64,000 bases of DNA from Halocaridina rubra (GCA_037179515.1 JAXCGZ010021022.1:1-64000), one strand, 5' to 3'. Positions 18,595-31,805 are shown, counted from the stretch's first letter. Translations and numbers: made by a program. The notes: generated from the sequence alone by a model not told the origin.

Positions 18595-21396
18595 ATGTCG
18601 GTTAAACCTGAAGCATTAAAACGCCTTCGGGAATTGGTTCAACGTGATTGTGTTCAGTGTCAAACAGAACTTGCCAAAGATGATGAGACACTTGTTGTTA
18701 CTTATTTAGAAAGATGTCATCATACGCTAACAGAAAGATTTGGAAGATATGATAGGAAATATGAAGAATATGTCGAGAATAAGCCCCTTAAAAGGGATTC
18801 TGAGGAGGAGGATACAGAACATGACAGTCTAGCTGAAACAGTAAATAATATTAGCTTAGCTGTCCTAGAACGAATTCATAATTTAGGAACTATGAAGAGT
18901 ACTAGAGCTACTAGTTCCGAGAGTTCAAGCCTCCCAAGTAGGCAACCCACACCTAAATTTCCTGAAGTAAAAATACCACAGTTCTCTGGAAACTATGATG
19001 AATGGAACGAGTTTTGGGACACGTTTGATAGTTTAGTACATAGCACATCTATGGCAACTATGACAAAGTTTACCATCTTAAGAAATGCCCTTAAAGGAGA
19101 TGCAAAAGACACCATAAAGGGATATCCTGTTGCTAGTGAGAGTTATGATGAATGCATTCAACAGCTGCAAGCTGTTTACGCCAGCAAGGACAGGATTGTA
19201 CGAAATTTAATGAGGAAATTGGTAAAAATACCAACTCCCTGTTCTAATTATTCATCACTTTTTAAGTTCAAGCAGGAAGTAGAAGCCATTACTCGAAGTC
19301 TGAAAAATTATAGAGACATGAAGAACACTGATTGGGTGTTTTCAGAACTCGTGATGATGAAATTGCCAAAAGATGTTGAGAACTGGATTAGCATGAAAAT
19401 AGACACAAAATACCCTACATATGAAACCCTCTTGAAGGAACTGGGAAAATATGTATATTATATAGAAGGCAACTTCACTAAAGATAACACAAAGGGAGAG
19501 ACCCAAACCTCCCAGAGAGATGAGACCCAGTCCTATAAAAATAATGTGGGTAGTTATGGTGCTACTGCAAATGTAGTAAATAGTAAAGCAGAATGTGTAT
19601 TCTGTGGTTGGCAAGATCATAAGTCTGAACAGTGTAATAAAGTAGTAAGCATAAATGAACGCAGAGACAAATTGAGAAACAATAACAAATGTCTGAGATG
19701 TACTCAGTCAGGGCATTATGCAAATGAATGTTACACTCAGTTAAAGTGTAAGAAGGGTAAGAAAAATGGTCATCACGCAGCCTTGTGTTATGAACAAGAG
19801 TCAAAATATCGTAGAAGGTTTGAAGAACCTACATTTCTGAATGAACAGTCAGGAAATGGTTCAAATTTAGATGAGTCAAACAATGAGCAAGAACATTCTG
19901 ACTCCGAAAAGGACAAGAAACATGTTGGTGTGATGACTATGAAGGCAGTACAAAGGCAAATGGTGAAGACGAGTTTACCTTCATGTGCTCTGCCTACTGC
20001 AAGTGGAAAAATAAGCAGCTCAAAGGGAAATCTTTGGGTAAATACTAGGTTATTCTTTGATACAGGTTCCCAGTGTTCCTTTATAACTAGGGAATTAGCT
20101 GAAATGTCTATTGGTATTGATGCATTTCATTCTGAGACAAAGAAAGGAAGTTTTCCTGTCGTAAATGTAGTTATCAAATTGGGGAAAAGAAGAGCCAGGG
20201 TTAAATTACTCGTAGTTGATGACATGGTAATTAGCATCCACACTCCAGGACTAGCAAAGGCTGCAAATGTGTTAAACTCTAATGGTCACAAGTTGGCTGA
20301 TGAAGATATTTATAGTGATGTGCTGGAGAACATTGGCATTGTTATTGGTGCCTTACATTTTAGTCAGTTTGTTAGTGGTATTAACAAGTGGGATGTTTAT
20401 ACTTTGATGGAAACACCAGGTGGTGTTATGTTGTATGGCCATATTCCTCATGATACTCAACATGGATCCAGTAGTGTACAAAACCAACTTGTTATGCGAG
20501 TAGGAACACAGTTATTGCCTACTACAACACATGAGTTGATTGATGAGGCCATAAAGCCAGTTAATAAGTTGTTGATTAAAGAGGCCATAGAGCCTGTTAA
20601 TAAGTTGTTGATTGAAGAGGCGATAGAGCCTGATAATAAGTTGTTGATTGAAGAGGCCATGGTGCCTGTTAATAAGTTGCTGATTGAGAAGGCCATAGAG
20701 CCTGTTAATAAGTTGTGGGAGCCAGAGAGTATAGGAGTAAAGCAAGAAGTGCATTACGAAGATAAAACTACACTTAGAAGTTTTACAGAGTACGTTCCCT
20801 TGAAGCCTATCCACACTCCAAACCTGCACAATTTTCAGAGTGCCTTTGGACAAATGAAGTCTCTAATAGAACAGTTGGAGGAAATATTGGAGAATGTTCA
20901 TGTGGGTAATTTGTTGGATGCTTGTACCAGTGAAGAGAAACAGTTTGATATATGCAATACTGCAGATGTAGAGTGGGAAAAGACCAAAATATCACTGCAA
21001 GCACTAAATTCCAACAATGCAAGACTTCAAAGGGTACTGGATCAGCGCCTTTCTGAAAATTCTAGATCTCCTAAAGTATCAATCTTTAGTTTAATCTGGA
21101 ATGTTAATACAGACAAGTTGTCTTTGCAAAGTCTGAAGGCTAGAGAAGATGTGTTGACCAAACTTAAACTTCTGTCACTCGTGGGTATACTTTTGGACCC
21201 CTTAGGTCTAATATCACCCTTACTAAGAAGAGGAAAATTTCTTATTCAGAGAGCTTGGTCTGAAAAGCTCTCATGGGAATATCTGTTGTCAGAAGTATAC
21301 GAAGAGGAATCATCAAATTATGAAAGATCTGAACGTCAAGCTGCCCAAAGGGTTAAAGAATTGTGGGCACGCTTAATCATTGATGATAAATTGTAG
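18595..21396 (+). CDS. BEL/Pao Gag-protease polyprotein with RT remnant
   Basis: 933 codons from ATG 18595 (an in-frame ATG 12 codons earlier is less likely). In order: charged N-terminus; DUF1759-type gag about residues 120-260 (IPQFSGNYDEWNEFWDTF); CCHC knuckles CVFCGWQDHKSEQC (334-347) and CLRCTQSGHYANEC (366-379); a third knuckle with Gly in place of its second Cys; an aspartic protease with DTGS at about 489-492; a five-unit 12-residue repeat (about 648-708); and a stub resembling the region after the RT palm (LLSLVGILLDPLGLISP). The polymerase catalytic core, RNase H and integrase are missing. The frame ends TAG 48 bases before the 3' LTR. A full element's pol would be several times longer. 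Confidence 0.88.
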   Translation: MSVKPEALKRLRELVQRDCVQCQTELAKDDETLVVTYLERCHHTLTERFGRYDRKYEEYVENKPLKRDSEEEDTEHDSLAETVNNISLAVLERIHNLGTMKSTRATSSESSSLPSRQPTPKFPEVKIPQFSGNYDEWNEFWDTFDSLVHSTSMATMTKFTILRNALKGDAKDTIKGYPVASESYDECIQQLQAVYASKDRIVRNLMRKLVKIPTPCSNYSSLFKFKQEVEAITRSLKNYRDMKNTDWVFSELVMMKLPKDVENWISMKIDTKYPTYETLLKELGKYVYYIEGNFTKDNTKGETQTSQRDETQSYKNNVGSYGATANVVNSKAECVFCGWQDHKSEQCNKVVSINERRDKLRNNNKCLRCTQSGHYANECYTQLKCKKGKKNGHHAALCYEQESKYRRRFEEPTFLNEQSGNGSNLDESNNEQEHSDSEKDKKHVGVMTMKAVQRQMVKTSLPSCALPTASGKISSSKGNLWVNTRLFFDTGSQCSFITRELAEMSIGIDAFHSETKKGSFPVVNVVIKLGKRRARVKLLVVDDMVISIHTPGLAKAANVLNSNGHKLADEDIYSDVLENIGIVIGALHFSQFVSGINKWDVYTLMETPGGVMLYGHIPHDTQHGSSSVQNQLVMRVGTQLLPTTTHELIDEAIKPVNKLLIKEAIEPVNKLLIEEAIEPDNKLLIEEAMVPVNKLLIEKAIEPVNKLWEPESIGVKQEVHYEDKTTLRSFTEYVPLKPIHTPNLHNFQSAFGQMKSLIEQLEEILENVHVGNLLDACTSEEKQFDICNTADVEWEKTKISLQALNSNNARLQRVLDQRLSENSRSPKVSIFSLIWNVNTDKLSLQSLKAREDVLTKLKLLSLVGILLDPLGLISPLLRRGKFLIQRAWSEKLSWEYLLSEVYEEESSNYERSERQAAQRVKELWARLIIDDKL
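20536..20717 (+). repeat. In-frame 36-bp tandem repeat in the BEL/Pao ORF
   Basis: Five imperfect 36-bp units encode variants of EAIEPVNKLLIE. The repeat lies between the protease and the RT stub, exactly where the RT core has been lost. All units keep the frame. Confidence 0.9.
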
Positions 21397-21430
21397 TACT
21401 GATGGGGAGACCCTCCATTTTTTCCTTTTT

Positions 21431-21444
21431 GGAGGGGCCCAGGA
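21431..21444 (+). other. Polypurine tract of the BEL/Pao element
   Basis: GGAGGGGCCCAGGA directly precedes the TG of the 3' LTR. It is purine-rich with a CCC break, acceptable as a plus-strand primer site by position. Confidence 0.55.
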
Positions 21445-22374
21445 TGTCTTGAATATATTTCAAGACAGTTTATTTCTACGTACATTATGTAAGTGTTAGT
21501 TTGCATATAGTTTCGTTTATTGTAAAGTAAGTGCATAAATGTATACTTTTAGACTTCGCATGTATACTTATTAAGTTCTATCATGTATACACGTATATTT
21601 GTATGTATAATGTGTAGTTTATTAGGGAGGCTGGCCGTAGAAGACGTGGAGAAAGGAATGTAGGTCACTAATGGATTTTAGCCATTAACCCTTCACCTCC
21701 TTGATAACGCCTCGTTGAACAAAGAACTGTTGTAAGCAAGTCATAAGTCATAGTCCTAGTACCAAGGACCCCGACAAACTAGAGGAGTTTGTGGGACTTT
21801 CTTATAAAGTTAGTTGCCGTCGTGAGATGCTACGAGGCACTCATTCTTACTGTGTTTGTTGACAGTACTTATAAGTTTGTTAAAGAGTAATTACTTGCTC
21901 TCGTGAGACATTACGAGACACCCAAGTAGAAGAACGTGATAGAGATCTGTGGATCAGAAGATACGTTTTTGATTCGGAGTCCCGTGATTGCTGACGACAT
22001 CAGGGTTGTCCGGACAGATGAGTACAGATTCATTGTATTTCTAACAATATTTATAACTATGTGTGAGGGACAGAATGAGCTCATTTAATTGAACACTCGT
22101 AGGTAGAATGTATGTTAGAAAATGTATTATTCTGTATGAGGAAGTTTTAATTTAAGGTGAGGAGAGTTTATTTAAATATTCACATATCAGCAGTTCATAA
22201 ACCCCCATATAAAATATTTGCATGTATGTTTATGCATGTAATATTAATTATATTTTATTGGTAGAGGATTTAATTTTGAGATCGTGGTAGGCCTCTACTG
22301 AAGCCGTGTCAGGATTTCCGAATTTAGGGGGTTATAAGATCGAAGCGTAAATAACACACAGGAAATCCTCCACA
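21445..22374 (+). repeat. 3' LTR of the BEL/Pao element
   Basis: 930 bp, the same length as the 5' copy and nearly identical, followed by the ATAAC target duplication and an AAT run. Confidence 0.95.
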
Positions 22375-22518
22375 ATAACAATAATAATAATAATAAACTT
22401 TTTGGTACTAGAATATTACAAAGCATTACTCATCTCAGTACTGCATTTTTAAATGAAAAACGTCCAAATTTAAATGCCAGCAACTTAGTCAGGGCAATAC
22501 GACATCAACTTGAAATGC

Positions 22519-22571
<53 letters not shown>

Positions 22572-23295
22572 ATATAGTTTACAAGAAAGGCAGCTGGTAC
22601 CAAGGACGTTAGACATGGATATCGCCACCTTCCACCCTTCCCTTCCCCCTGCCCCCCCTTCCACTGTTTGTATATGAGTTCATTCAACATATGGTATTAA
22701 TGATGCAAAGCCTTAATTCCTCAGCTCCAGCCTGTCTGTGTCCATTCCCATTCGAATGGGGATAAATAGTGACTTCAAGAACCGCAAAAAAAGGGTTCTC
22801 TATACTGTATGTATTCTGTAAATAGTCAGGCGTGGATATAGGATTTGGTAATCTGGGTTTTCATTTTAGCAATTCTTGAAAGCATACACTAGTTTCTTAG
22901 TCAGCTTTGATTAAAGGCTTGAGGGAAAAAAATTATTACACGTTTCCTATTAATACTAATAATGGTAAAAAGTGTTATAAGCTAGAAATGTGCAATTATA
23001 TTTGATTTCGTTCTAATTTAGATATAGTGTAAGTTTGAAATTACATAATGGAGAGAAAATAAACTTTTCGGCCCATGCGCAAAGCGTTACAAAAGCGTAG
23101 CCCACAGACAGTAAAATCATATATCTAATCTTAGTTCGCCCACCCGCTGTTTTGCAACACGATTTAGTGGGTGTCATTGATGTTCTTTTAATTGATAAAG
23201 TATTCGGGGGTCACTCATCAGCACTTTTTTTTTTATTAACTCTCTTTTTGTGCAGTGGTTCTTGTTTGTGGATAATTATCATAAGGTGAGCATTT

Positions 23296-23298
<3 letters not shown>
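22375..23298. other. Non-coding stretch with (GA)n and an S1 fragment
   Basis: It holds an AAT run after the LTR, a (GA)n tract at 22523-22570, and an S1 body fragment at 22709-22775 (GCCTTAATTCCTCAGCTCC). A 45-codon open stretch at about 22390-22530 has no match I recognise. Nothing else is seen. Confidence 0.5.

Positions 23299-23376
<78 letters not shown>
23299..23376. repeat. (CT)n microsatellite
   Basis: About 39 uninterrupted CT units. Confidence 0.97.
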
Positions 23377-23378
<2 letters not shown>

Positions 23379-23395
23379 ATGTTATCGCCGTTATG

Positions 23396-23523
23396 CCGTT
23401 TTATGTTCCAAGTATTAATCCCCGTTCGATTGGGGGTGGACACAAGACAGCTTGGAGATGGGGAATTAAATTTGGATGCCTTACCTATACCGCACTATGG
23501 AGAGTTCGAACGTTTTAACCACT
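23396..23523 (-). repeat. SINE S1, antisense
   Basis: Antisense S1 from GTTTTATGTTCCAAGTATTA to AACCACTGCTC. It is followed at once by a microsatellite abutting its head end. Confidence 0.68.
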
Positions 23524-23676
<153 letters not shown>

Positions 23677-23679
23677 GTA

Positions 23680-24828
23680 AGTCCTCCTCGCATGTTGCCA
23701 TATTGGGGTCGAAAGAAGTCGACATGCATGGGTAACCTCACACTTGTATTTTTTTTTTCTTCTTCTTCGTCTCCTTTCTCTCCTCCTTTTCTCCCCCCCC
23801 CTTGTTTATTTTTAAAAACATGTTATTTACTTTTACGATTTAATGGCAGTTTTTTGTTTGTTTGTTTTTTGTAAACTTGAGACATTTTTTTACTGTATTC
23901 TTTGCCTACCAATTTATCGTGAACTGAATTTTACTAATATGTATTATTTTTACAGCGTAATAAATTGGCTGTTTGTAGCTTGAAAAGTTCTTGAAACATT
24001 TTCTAAGTTTCAAAAGCTTTTATAGAGGGAAATATTGTTGTTTTTCAGTGTGTCTGTATATCCTCCAAATACGAGTATAAATATCCTCAGTATATTTATA
24101 GTACTCATTTATAAACAGTTGCAATTTAAGTGAAAATAAGATCAAGTTAATCCCATTATGGAGTGCAGTCCACTCATCCTTCACTAAGCCTAGCTTAACA
24201 TCATTAGTGCAGGATTCACTCCTGAAATTCCATCGTAAGAAAAGGTCTTAGCATTTAAATTTTTTTTTCTTTCCTTTCTCTAGCAACAGATAGGAATCTT
24301 TGTTGTTTCTTGACGACATTTTTACGTAAAGGCGACTTATGCTTGGTTTGTGCAAATTTTACTCATCTTTCAGACTGATCGCGATTTGGTGGGATCAAAG
24401 TTGGGAAAAATAAAAATCTTGTAACAGGAGATGAAGACAGAAGATATTCTGAATTTTGTTCATTTCAAACCTATTTTTATCAGTATTTTTGAGTTTTTTT
24501 TTTTTTTTTTTTTACTAGGGGTAAGTTTAATGAAACGAACTCTCACAATTCACGATTTGATCGCAATAATAGACTCTTTTGCAAAATGTTCATAATAATT
24601 AACCATTTTACTCGACATATCCTGAGCGTGTGAGAGGACACAGCTCGATAAAAGACAGACACAGAGCCCCTGTTTGGTTCTGATTTTAAAGATGGATATC
24701 TCTGAAAACTCATAATTCTTCAGATATTTTATGATGAAAATGTTTGTTCATTTTGTTACTAAAACGTAAATGAGTCCATGTTTCTTCAAGATCCATCACT
24801 GGAGCATGATGAGGAAAACATATGAGAC

Positions 24829-24830
<2 letters not shown>
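23680..24830. other. Non-coding stretch
   Basis: T-rich and AT-rich single-copy-looking sequence with short T runs (for example 24496-24514). No exon with usable splice signals and no repeat family was recognised. Confidence 0.4.

Positions 24831-24831
<1 letters not shown>

Positions 24832-24920
<89 letters not shown>
24832..24920. repeat. (CT)n microsatellite
   Basis: About 44 CT units. Confidence 0.97.
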
Positions 24921-24923
<3 letters not shown>

Positions 24924-25293
24924 CCATTATCAAGTTTTCCAACTTCTTGTGATACCATCACAAGACAGTTTAAGATGAGTGGGTGACATCACCCTGACGA
25001 TGACCAGTTAAAGAAAACACAATATGCACATTTATGGTGACCTTATTTTCTTGTCCCGTATTTGAAAATATGGTGTTGGACAGATCAAATTATATTTGGG
25101 TCTGCTTTTGTGATCAAGTCATCTTATTTTTTTTTCTCTTATTCATAATCTTTTCTTTTTCGAATATGTTGTTTAATTCCTTCTTGTGTAAATATTGGCT
25201 GATATTTTTATTTTATTTTGCATGAAATTAACTCATCATTTTAAAGATCATAGTTAGATTTGTCCAAAATAACGACACTTATTTGAGATAGAG

Positions 25294-25475
25294 TTTCGGT
25301 TTTACGTCACGAACTCCCTTTTCTACTAAGGGCTAGGACGGTTGCCTCCTTACGAAGGACTTGTTTTGGCAGAGGTAATCGTTACCCTGAGTGTATGCCC
25401 TTACTAACCTCAGTCCATGACGGGACGCGAACCCTCGACCTGCCGCCTCATAGTCGCAGACGCTACCAATTTGAC
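25294..25475 (-). repeat. tRNA-derived SINE, family S2, antisense
   Basis: One of five copies of a second tRNA-like repeat (S2). In sense orientation it has an A-box-like GTGGCTAAATGGTAGCGTC, a B-box-like GTCGAGGGTTCGCGCCCCG, a body with CCTTCGCAAGAAGGCAACCG, and an end GAACTCGAGACGTAAAACC or similar. In this copy the head is worn and the body is clear. Confidence 0.72.
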
Positions 25476-25521
25476 ACTTATCAATGAATTATTTTAGAAT
25501 CTCGGACTTTTTTTTATCTGA

Positions 25522-25740
25522 GAGAGCGAGACTAAGATGGATTGGGATGAAGAATATGTTGGGAGAAGGATGCTGAGGATGGAGCTGCCAGAAGGAAAGA
25601 GTCAGGCCAAAGAGGAGATTTATGAAAATAGTGAGGGAGGACATGAGCGTGTTTGGTACGACAGAGGAGGATGCAGGGGATAGGGCGATATACAGTAGAT
25701 TGATCTGCTACAACAACCATTGATGGGAGAAGCCAAAAGA
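25522..25740 (+). pseudogene. LINE polymerase C-terminal fragment
   Basis: The stretch reads like the end of an RTE-type endonuclease-reverse transcriptase: a GRRMLRMELPEGK-like segment, then RRFMKIVREDM and TTEEDAGDR..YSRLICYNN after allowing frame breaks. It is related to the fragment at 35406-35660. It is decayed. Confidence 0.6.
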
Positions 25741-25987
25741 TTCCTTAACTATAATATATTTTTACCTCGTGTTCGACATGTTCCAAACAGCGTAGTAGTA
25801 AACTCAAGGGCAAACGGTAGGCCATAGATGGGATCTGCTAATAGCTTCAGAGTCCTTATGAGGGTTAAAAAAAAAAATGGGGAAAAAATAGCTCATCCCC
25901 CATTTATGGCAGCCTTGGCCTTCTAGTCTAATGAGTACCCAGGAGCTCCCATAATTACGAGTAGACGGCAGTATTTCATGTAAAGAA

Positions 25988-25988
25988 C

Positions 25989-26056
<68 letters not shown>

Positions 26057-26201
26057 CATAATAATAATTTTCAAAGAATGACCATCCATAATGCTTTGTT
26101 GCAGACAATGCCATTATCATAACTAAAATAATAATAATAATAATAATAATTATTATTATTATTATTATTATAATTATTATTAGTATAATAATAATAATAA
26201 T

Positions 26202-26267
<66 letters not shown>

Positions 26268-26268
26268 T
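25988..26268. repeat. (AAT)n/(ATT)n tracts, partly palindromic
   Basis: Two AAT arrays, 25988-26056 and 26131-26268. The second runs AAT, then ATT, then AAT again, so it can fold on itself. Confidence 0.95.
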
Positions 26269-26389
26269 AAAGATGAGAATTAATACATATTTATTATTCA
26301 TTGTACACATAATAATGTTAAAATTATTATAGTTTTTATGACACGTTAATCTGTGAGCACATGTAGTATTTTTTACAGCAATAGTTTTA

Positions 26390-26468
26390 GCATCCAGCCT
26401 TAATTCCTCAGCTCCAACCTGTCTCTGTACATCCCCCTCGAACAGGGATTAACATTGCCACATAAAAC
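26390..26468 (+). repeat. SINE S1 body fragment
   Basis: GCATCCAGCCTTAATTCCTC through CACATAAAAC, without head. A (GA)n tract follows at 26540-26573. Confidence 0.65.
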
Positions 26469-26541
26469 GGTAAATAACTAGTCTATTAATCACATACACA
26501 CTGTATGTCTGGCAGCTCCCTCGAAGTAGTAAGTAGTTGTT

Positions 26542-26574
<33 letters not shown>

Positions 26575-26577
<3 letters not shown>

Positions 26578-27556
26578 ACTCCCCCCACACCATAAATGGG
26601 TAGGGATTAGAATAAGGGGGTTGGGGTTGGTCAGCGCATCTCTTATCCTTACCTTTGAGGGAATCATGATGTCATCTTAGAAGTTAAAGGTCACGGTGCT
26701 TGGGCAGATGTGGGTATTTTTACGATAATCGTGAAATATGACACTCAACAGGTGCCAAGTTAGCAACAACAACAACAGCAATAATAATAATAATAATAAT
26801 AATGATAATAATAATCATCGCTGTATTTTCACACACATGGGTGGCTGACGTATTGGTTTTGATTATACCATCTAATGACACCACTGACGTAGGGATTTTA
26901 TTATTCTCCCACCGAGCGTTACCACTGACGTAGGGCTTTTCCTCCTACGTATATAAACTTATAATTAAGGTAGCGTGGTTACTAGGTAAGAATGGACAAG
27001 CAGTAGTTCCTTTGCTTATATTTATTCTAGAGTACAACACATCTTCGACGCCTCAATGCCCCAATGCCCCCACCCTATGACTATCACAATCTATGATCTA
27101 TTCGTGCCCCTGGCAAAGTTCTAACTAACTGTCTCTACCCCGGGTGGCTCTTGAAATACCCCCAGGGGCAGGGCGTGGCTCAACATCCAATTCTCCAATG
27201 AGATCAAGGGATCTCTAGTCCAGCTAATCCACGCCAGGTTCAAAGTGGAATCCCGCCTACTTCCGGGGAGGAGTTATTGGGCATCTCTCCTGGGCGTGTA
27301 CCTGCGTACGAAACACTTGCTTATGTTTGTTGTGGTTTAGGAAATGGCTAACTTCCTGTCCTTTCCTGCCCTTCTCGATGCCAGATCCTAAGTCTCACGG
27401 TTCCGGTCATATATTCCCTTGGCACTTTCTACAAACATTGTAATAAAATATCCGTGCCCTCGACCAACCGTTTCCGCTCAAGATCTGTTACAAGTTTCAG
27501 ATTCTGGCTTCAGCATGGCAGACTGGCTTCAGCATGACGGAAGTCATACGACATGG
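26575..27556. other. Non-coding stretch, locally GC-richer
   Basis: It contains a short AAT array near 26780-26815 and the phrase CCACTGACGTAGGGATTTT, repeated as CCACTGACGTAGGGCTTTT about 45 bp later. No coding exon is recognised. Confidence 0.4.
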
Positions 27557-27718
27557 CCGTTTTGTCTCAATTAGTCTCCATTCGAATGGGGGTGGACACA
27601 AACATGTTATAATTGGGGAATTAAGGCTGGATGCCTTACCAAATTCCCCTCGATGGGCTCAAACCCGTGTTAGTCGCTTTTCGACTCGCGTACTCTACCA
27701 CTGAGCTACTGCGGCCCA
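27557..27718 (-). repeat. SINE S1, antisense, nearly complete
   Basis: Antisense copy with body complement GGGGAATTAAGGCTGGATGC, B-box complement GGGCTCAAACCCGTG and A-box complement CTCTACCACTGAGCTACTGC. Full length makes it one of the better S1 copies. Confidence 0.78.
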
Positions 27719-27821
27719 GCATTTTGTAAAACACAATGGAGAAAAAAAATTATAGATTAATAATAAATAAATTAACGTAATATAAATATTAAACATCCGA
27801 ATGGATGTCTCATCGCTTACA

Positions 27822-28127
27822 ATAAGTTACATACATATACCTTGGCTGTTTCCCCCTTAAATTGGGGGGTAGCCGACATCAAAAAAGGAAAACAGTTTGG
27901 GGAGAAGTTATTCTCCCCCCCACTCCCCTTCTTCTTTGACGTCTCACAGGAGGTTGGTACAAGGGGGGGATTCCCAGTCCCCCCGCCCCGTCCACTTTTA
28001 GTCGCCTTTTACGACACGCAGGGAATACGGTGAGGCTATTCTTTGATATTGTGCCCGCCCCACAGGGCACAGGATATATATATATATATATACATATACA
28101 CATACATATATACACATATATACATAT

Positions 28128-28212
<85 letters not shown>

Positions 28213-28313
28213 TTTATATTCACTGCACCATACGTAATTGAATGTTATTTTTTGAGACTTAATATTTATATTCTCAACTGCATCTTTACAAGGTAAGACC
28301 CAACCTCTGGTGG
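27822..28313 (-). repeat. S3-containing composite repeat, copy 1, with (TA)n
   Basis: Antisense S3 (TTGGCTGTTTCCCCCTTAAA ... CGCCTTTTACGACACGCAGG) followed by CCCGCCCCACAGGGCACAGG, a (TA)n tract with CA interruptions at 28073-28209, then AAGTTTATATTCACTGCACC through AGACCCAACCTCTGGTGG. The arrangement is repeated almost base for base at 46916-47590. Confidence 0.85.
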
Positions 28314-28763
<450 letters not shown>

Positions 28764-28840
28764 CAGTTCTGTATGCTATTATTGTCTATAAGTCTGAACT
28801 CTTCACGTTTTTAAAATAAAATGAAACAACAACAAATAAT

Positions 28841-29930
<1,090 letters not shown>

Positions 29931-30123
29931 ATGGGTTCGGTTTTACGTCTTAAACTCCATTTTTTACTAAAGGTTAGGACAGTGCCTTCTTGCGAAGGAC
30001 TTTGGCTTTGGCAAATGCGACCTTTACCCAGAGTGAATGCCCTTACTAACCTTAGACCATAGCGGGCCGCGAACCCTCGACCTAATGAATCAAAGTCGTG
30101 AGTGTTACCACTCGACCACGACA
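29931..30123 (-). repeat. SINE S2, antisense
   Basis: Antisense S2 with GGTTAGGACAGTGCCTTCTTG, GGGCCGCGAACCCTCGACCT (B-box complement) and a head complement ending CACGACAGCC. Confidence 0.75.
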
Positions 30124-30510
30124 GCCGCCTATTCTATGAGATAATTTTTTTTTTTAATTAGAACTTAAAAAACAATATTTGAGGATTGGTTTTGTTCAAA
30201 CTCCTTAATAATAGATTATCCGGTGCACTAACATAAAAACTGGAAAGTTTGTCGTAATTTATTAATGTAGAAAGAATTAGCTTTCACTCATACATTTTAA
30301 ATATTTTTTAGGTATTTACAGTTGTACGTATCAAATTTTGTCATGCTAATTAAATGTCCAATGATTGTGCTAATTATAAATAAACAGTTTTTGCAGAATT
30401 AATGGCTAATGTCACCAAGGCTGCTGTCAACATTGAACAAACAATACTATAATGAGTAATTAAAAAAGATCTTTTGACTAAGGTTAGAGCTGTAATTATC
30501 ATTAAGTGAT

Positions 30511-30702
30511 GATTCGGTTTTACGTCTCGAACTCCCTTTTCTGCTAAGGGCTAGGACGGTTGCCTTCTTGCGAAGGACTTGTTTTGGCAGATGTAATCAT
30601 TACCCTGAGTGTATGTCCTTACTAACCTCAGTCCGTGACGGGGCGCGAACCCTCGACTTGCCGCCTCAGAGTCGCAGACGCTACCATTTAGCCACGGAGA
30701 CT
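30511..30702 (-). repeat. SINE S2, antisense, best copy
   Basis: Antisense S2 with GGCGCGAACCCTCGACTTGC and CGCTACCATTTAGCCACGG. Both tRNA-like boxes are intact in reverse. It is in the same orientation as the copy about 390 bp earlier. Confidence 0.8.
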
Positions 30703-31310
30703 TGTAATTGTCATTAAAGTTATTTTCCTTATTTTCCTAGAAAACTTAGAGCAAATACTTAAGAGTAAATGTAGGGAGCTTTAGGTAATTGCTATACTTT
30801 TGTTTATGTTGCTTTCTCCTTTCATTTTGCAATTAATAATTTCGAAATTTTGTCAATGCACCGAAACTCTTCAAAGCTCAGATTTCGATGAAGCAAATAT
30901 TAGAACAACTAAGTTTGTGTATTCTAGTAGCTCATTCTCTAGCAACTAGGAATTCTCCTCTCAAATTTGGATGAAAAAAAAAAGAAATAGAAAATATTAG
31001 AATAGCTAAGTTTGTGTATTCTAGTAACTCATATTCTAGCAATTAACAATTCTCAGCTCAGGTGTGAATAAAAAAGAGATTTTTAGCTGCTACTATTACC
31101 TATTCTCGCTGCTCATTATCTAGCAACTGCCATCTCAGGCTTAAAATCAACTCCTGTTGGAATGCTTAATTGAGTTTGGGCTTAAGAAGAAGTAGGACAG
31201 GTATCCTTGCTTGTCTCGAGTCTCTGTGCATGTGTTGAGAGATTTGTCATGGCCGTGGTATGGAATCTGTGAAGAAATATCTGGCAGATGATGCACCGCA
31301 CAGCTGTTAT

Positions 31311-31314
<4 letters not shown>
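30703..31314. other. Non-coding stretch with a local duplication
   Basis: The phrase TAAGTTTGTGTATTCTAGTA occurs twice about 100 bp apart (near 30910 and 31006) with similar flanks, a small tandem duplication. No gene is seen. Confidence 0.45.

Positions 31315-31381
<67 letters not shown>
31315..31381. repeat. (GA)n microsatellite
   Basis: About 33 GA units. Confidence 0.97.
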
Positions 31382-31384
<3 letters not shown>

Positions 31385-31675
31385 TGTCGTTAATAACAAC
31401 AGCAACCATGAAAATGGCGTGATTATACAAGAGATATGAAATTTCAGGATCTATTAACCTCTATTGGTTAAGTATATCTCAAAATATAAATACGTCTTTT
31501 AAAAGCCGGAGAATGAAATTGGCAATACTTTTGGACAGGAGAGTAAGGAAAAGTAATGAGAGTTGAATATTTCTGCTATTTTAAAACCATTGTAAATTCC
31601 ATTCAAAAAGGGGATTGAAGGTTGTTATAGTCTCTGGAAGAGCAATCGTACACTCTCTTATTCTTTTTTTTTTCT

Positions 31676-31805
31676 TTGGAGTCGATAGATATCTCCGTTC
31701 GCGCCCACTATGAAGCTTTAGAAAGGGCATCAAGCCTTCATTCTCAGCTCCTGGCTTTCTGTGTCATCCCCCATTCAAATGGGAGTTAAGAGTGACACTT
31801 AACAT
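31676..31805 (+). repeat. SINE S1 (partial head)
   Basis: GCGCCCACTATGAAGCTTTAG, GGGCATCAAGCCTTCATTC and GAGTGACACTTAACATG match the S1 body in order. Confidence 0.65.

Larger units (their letters stand above)
16917..22374 (+). mobile_element. BEL/Pao LTR retrotransposon, gag-protease only (5458 bp)
   Basis: Two 930-bp LTRs (TG...CA) bound the element, with a 5-bp target duplication ATAAC on each side. The internal region is only about 3.6 kb. It holds a tRNA primer site, one long open frame with Pao-type gag, zinc knuckles and aspartic protease, and a polypurine stretch before the 3' LTR. The reverse transcriptase core, RNase H and integrase are absent. The LTRs differ at about four positions that I could see, so the insertion is young. 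An intact frame in a young element lacking RT suggests mobilisation by a full relative in trans (inference). Confidence 0.92.

Noticed and set aside
22390..22530. About 45 open plus-strand codons after the BEL 3' LTR (LFGTRILQSITHLSTAFLNE)
   Set aside because: It runs into a (GA)n tract and has no clear acceptor or donor and no family I recognise. It may be a scrap of an older element.
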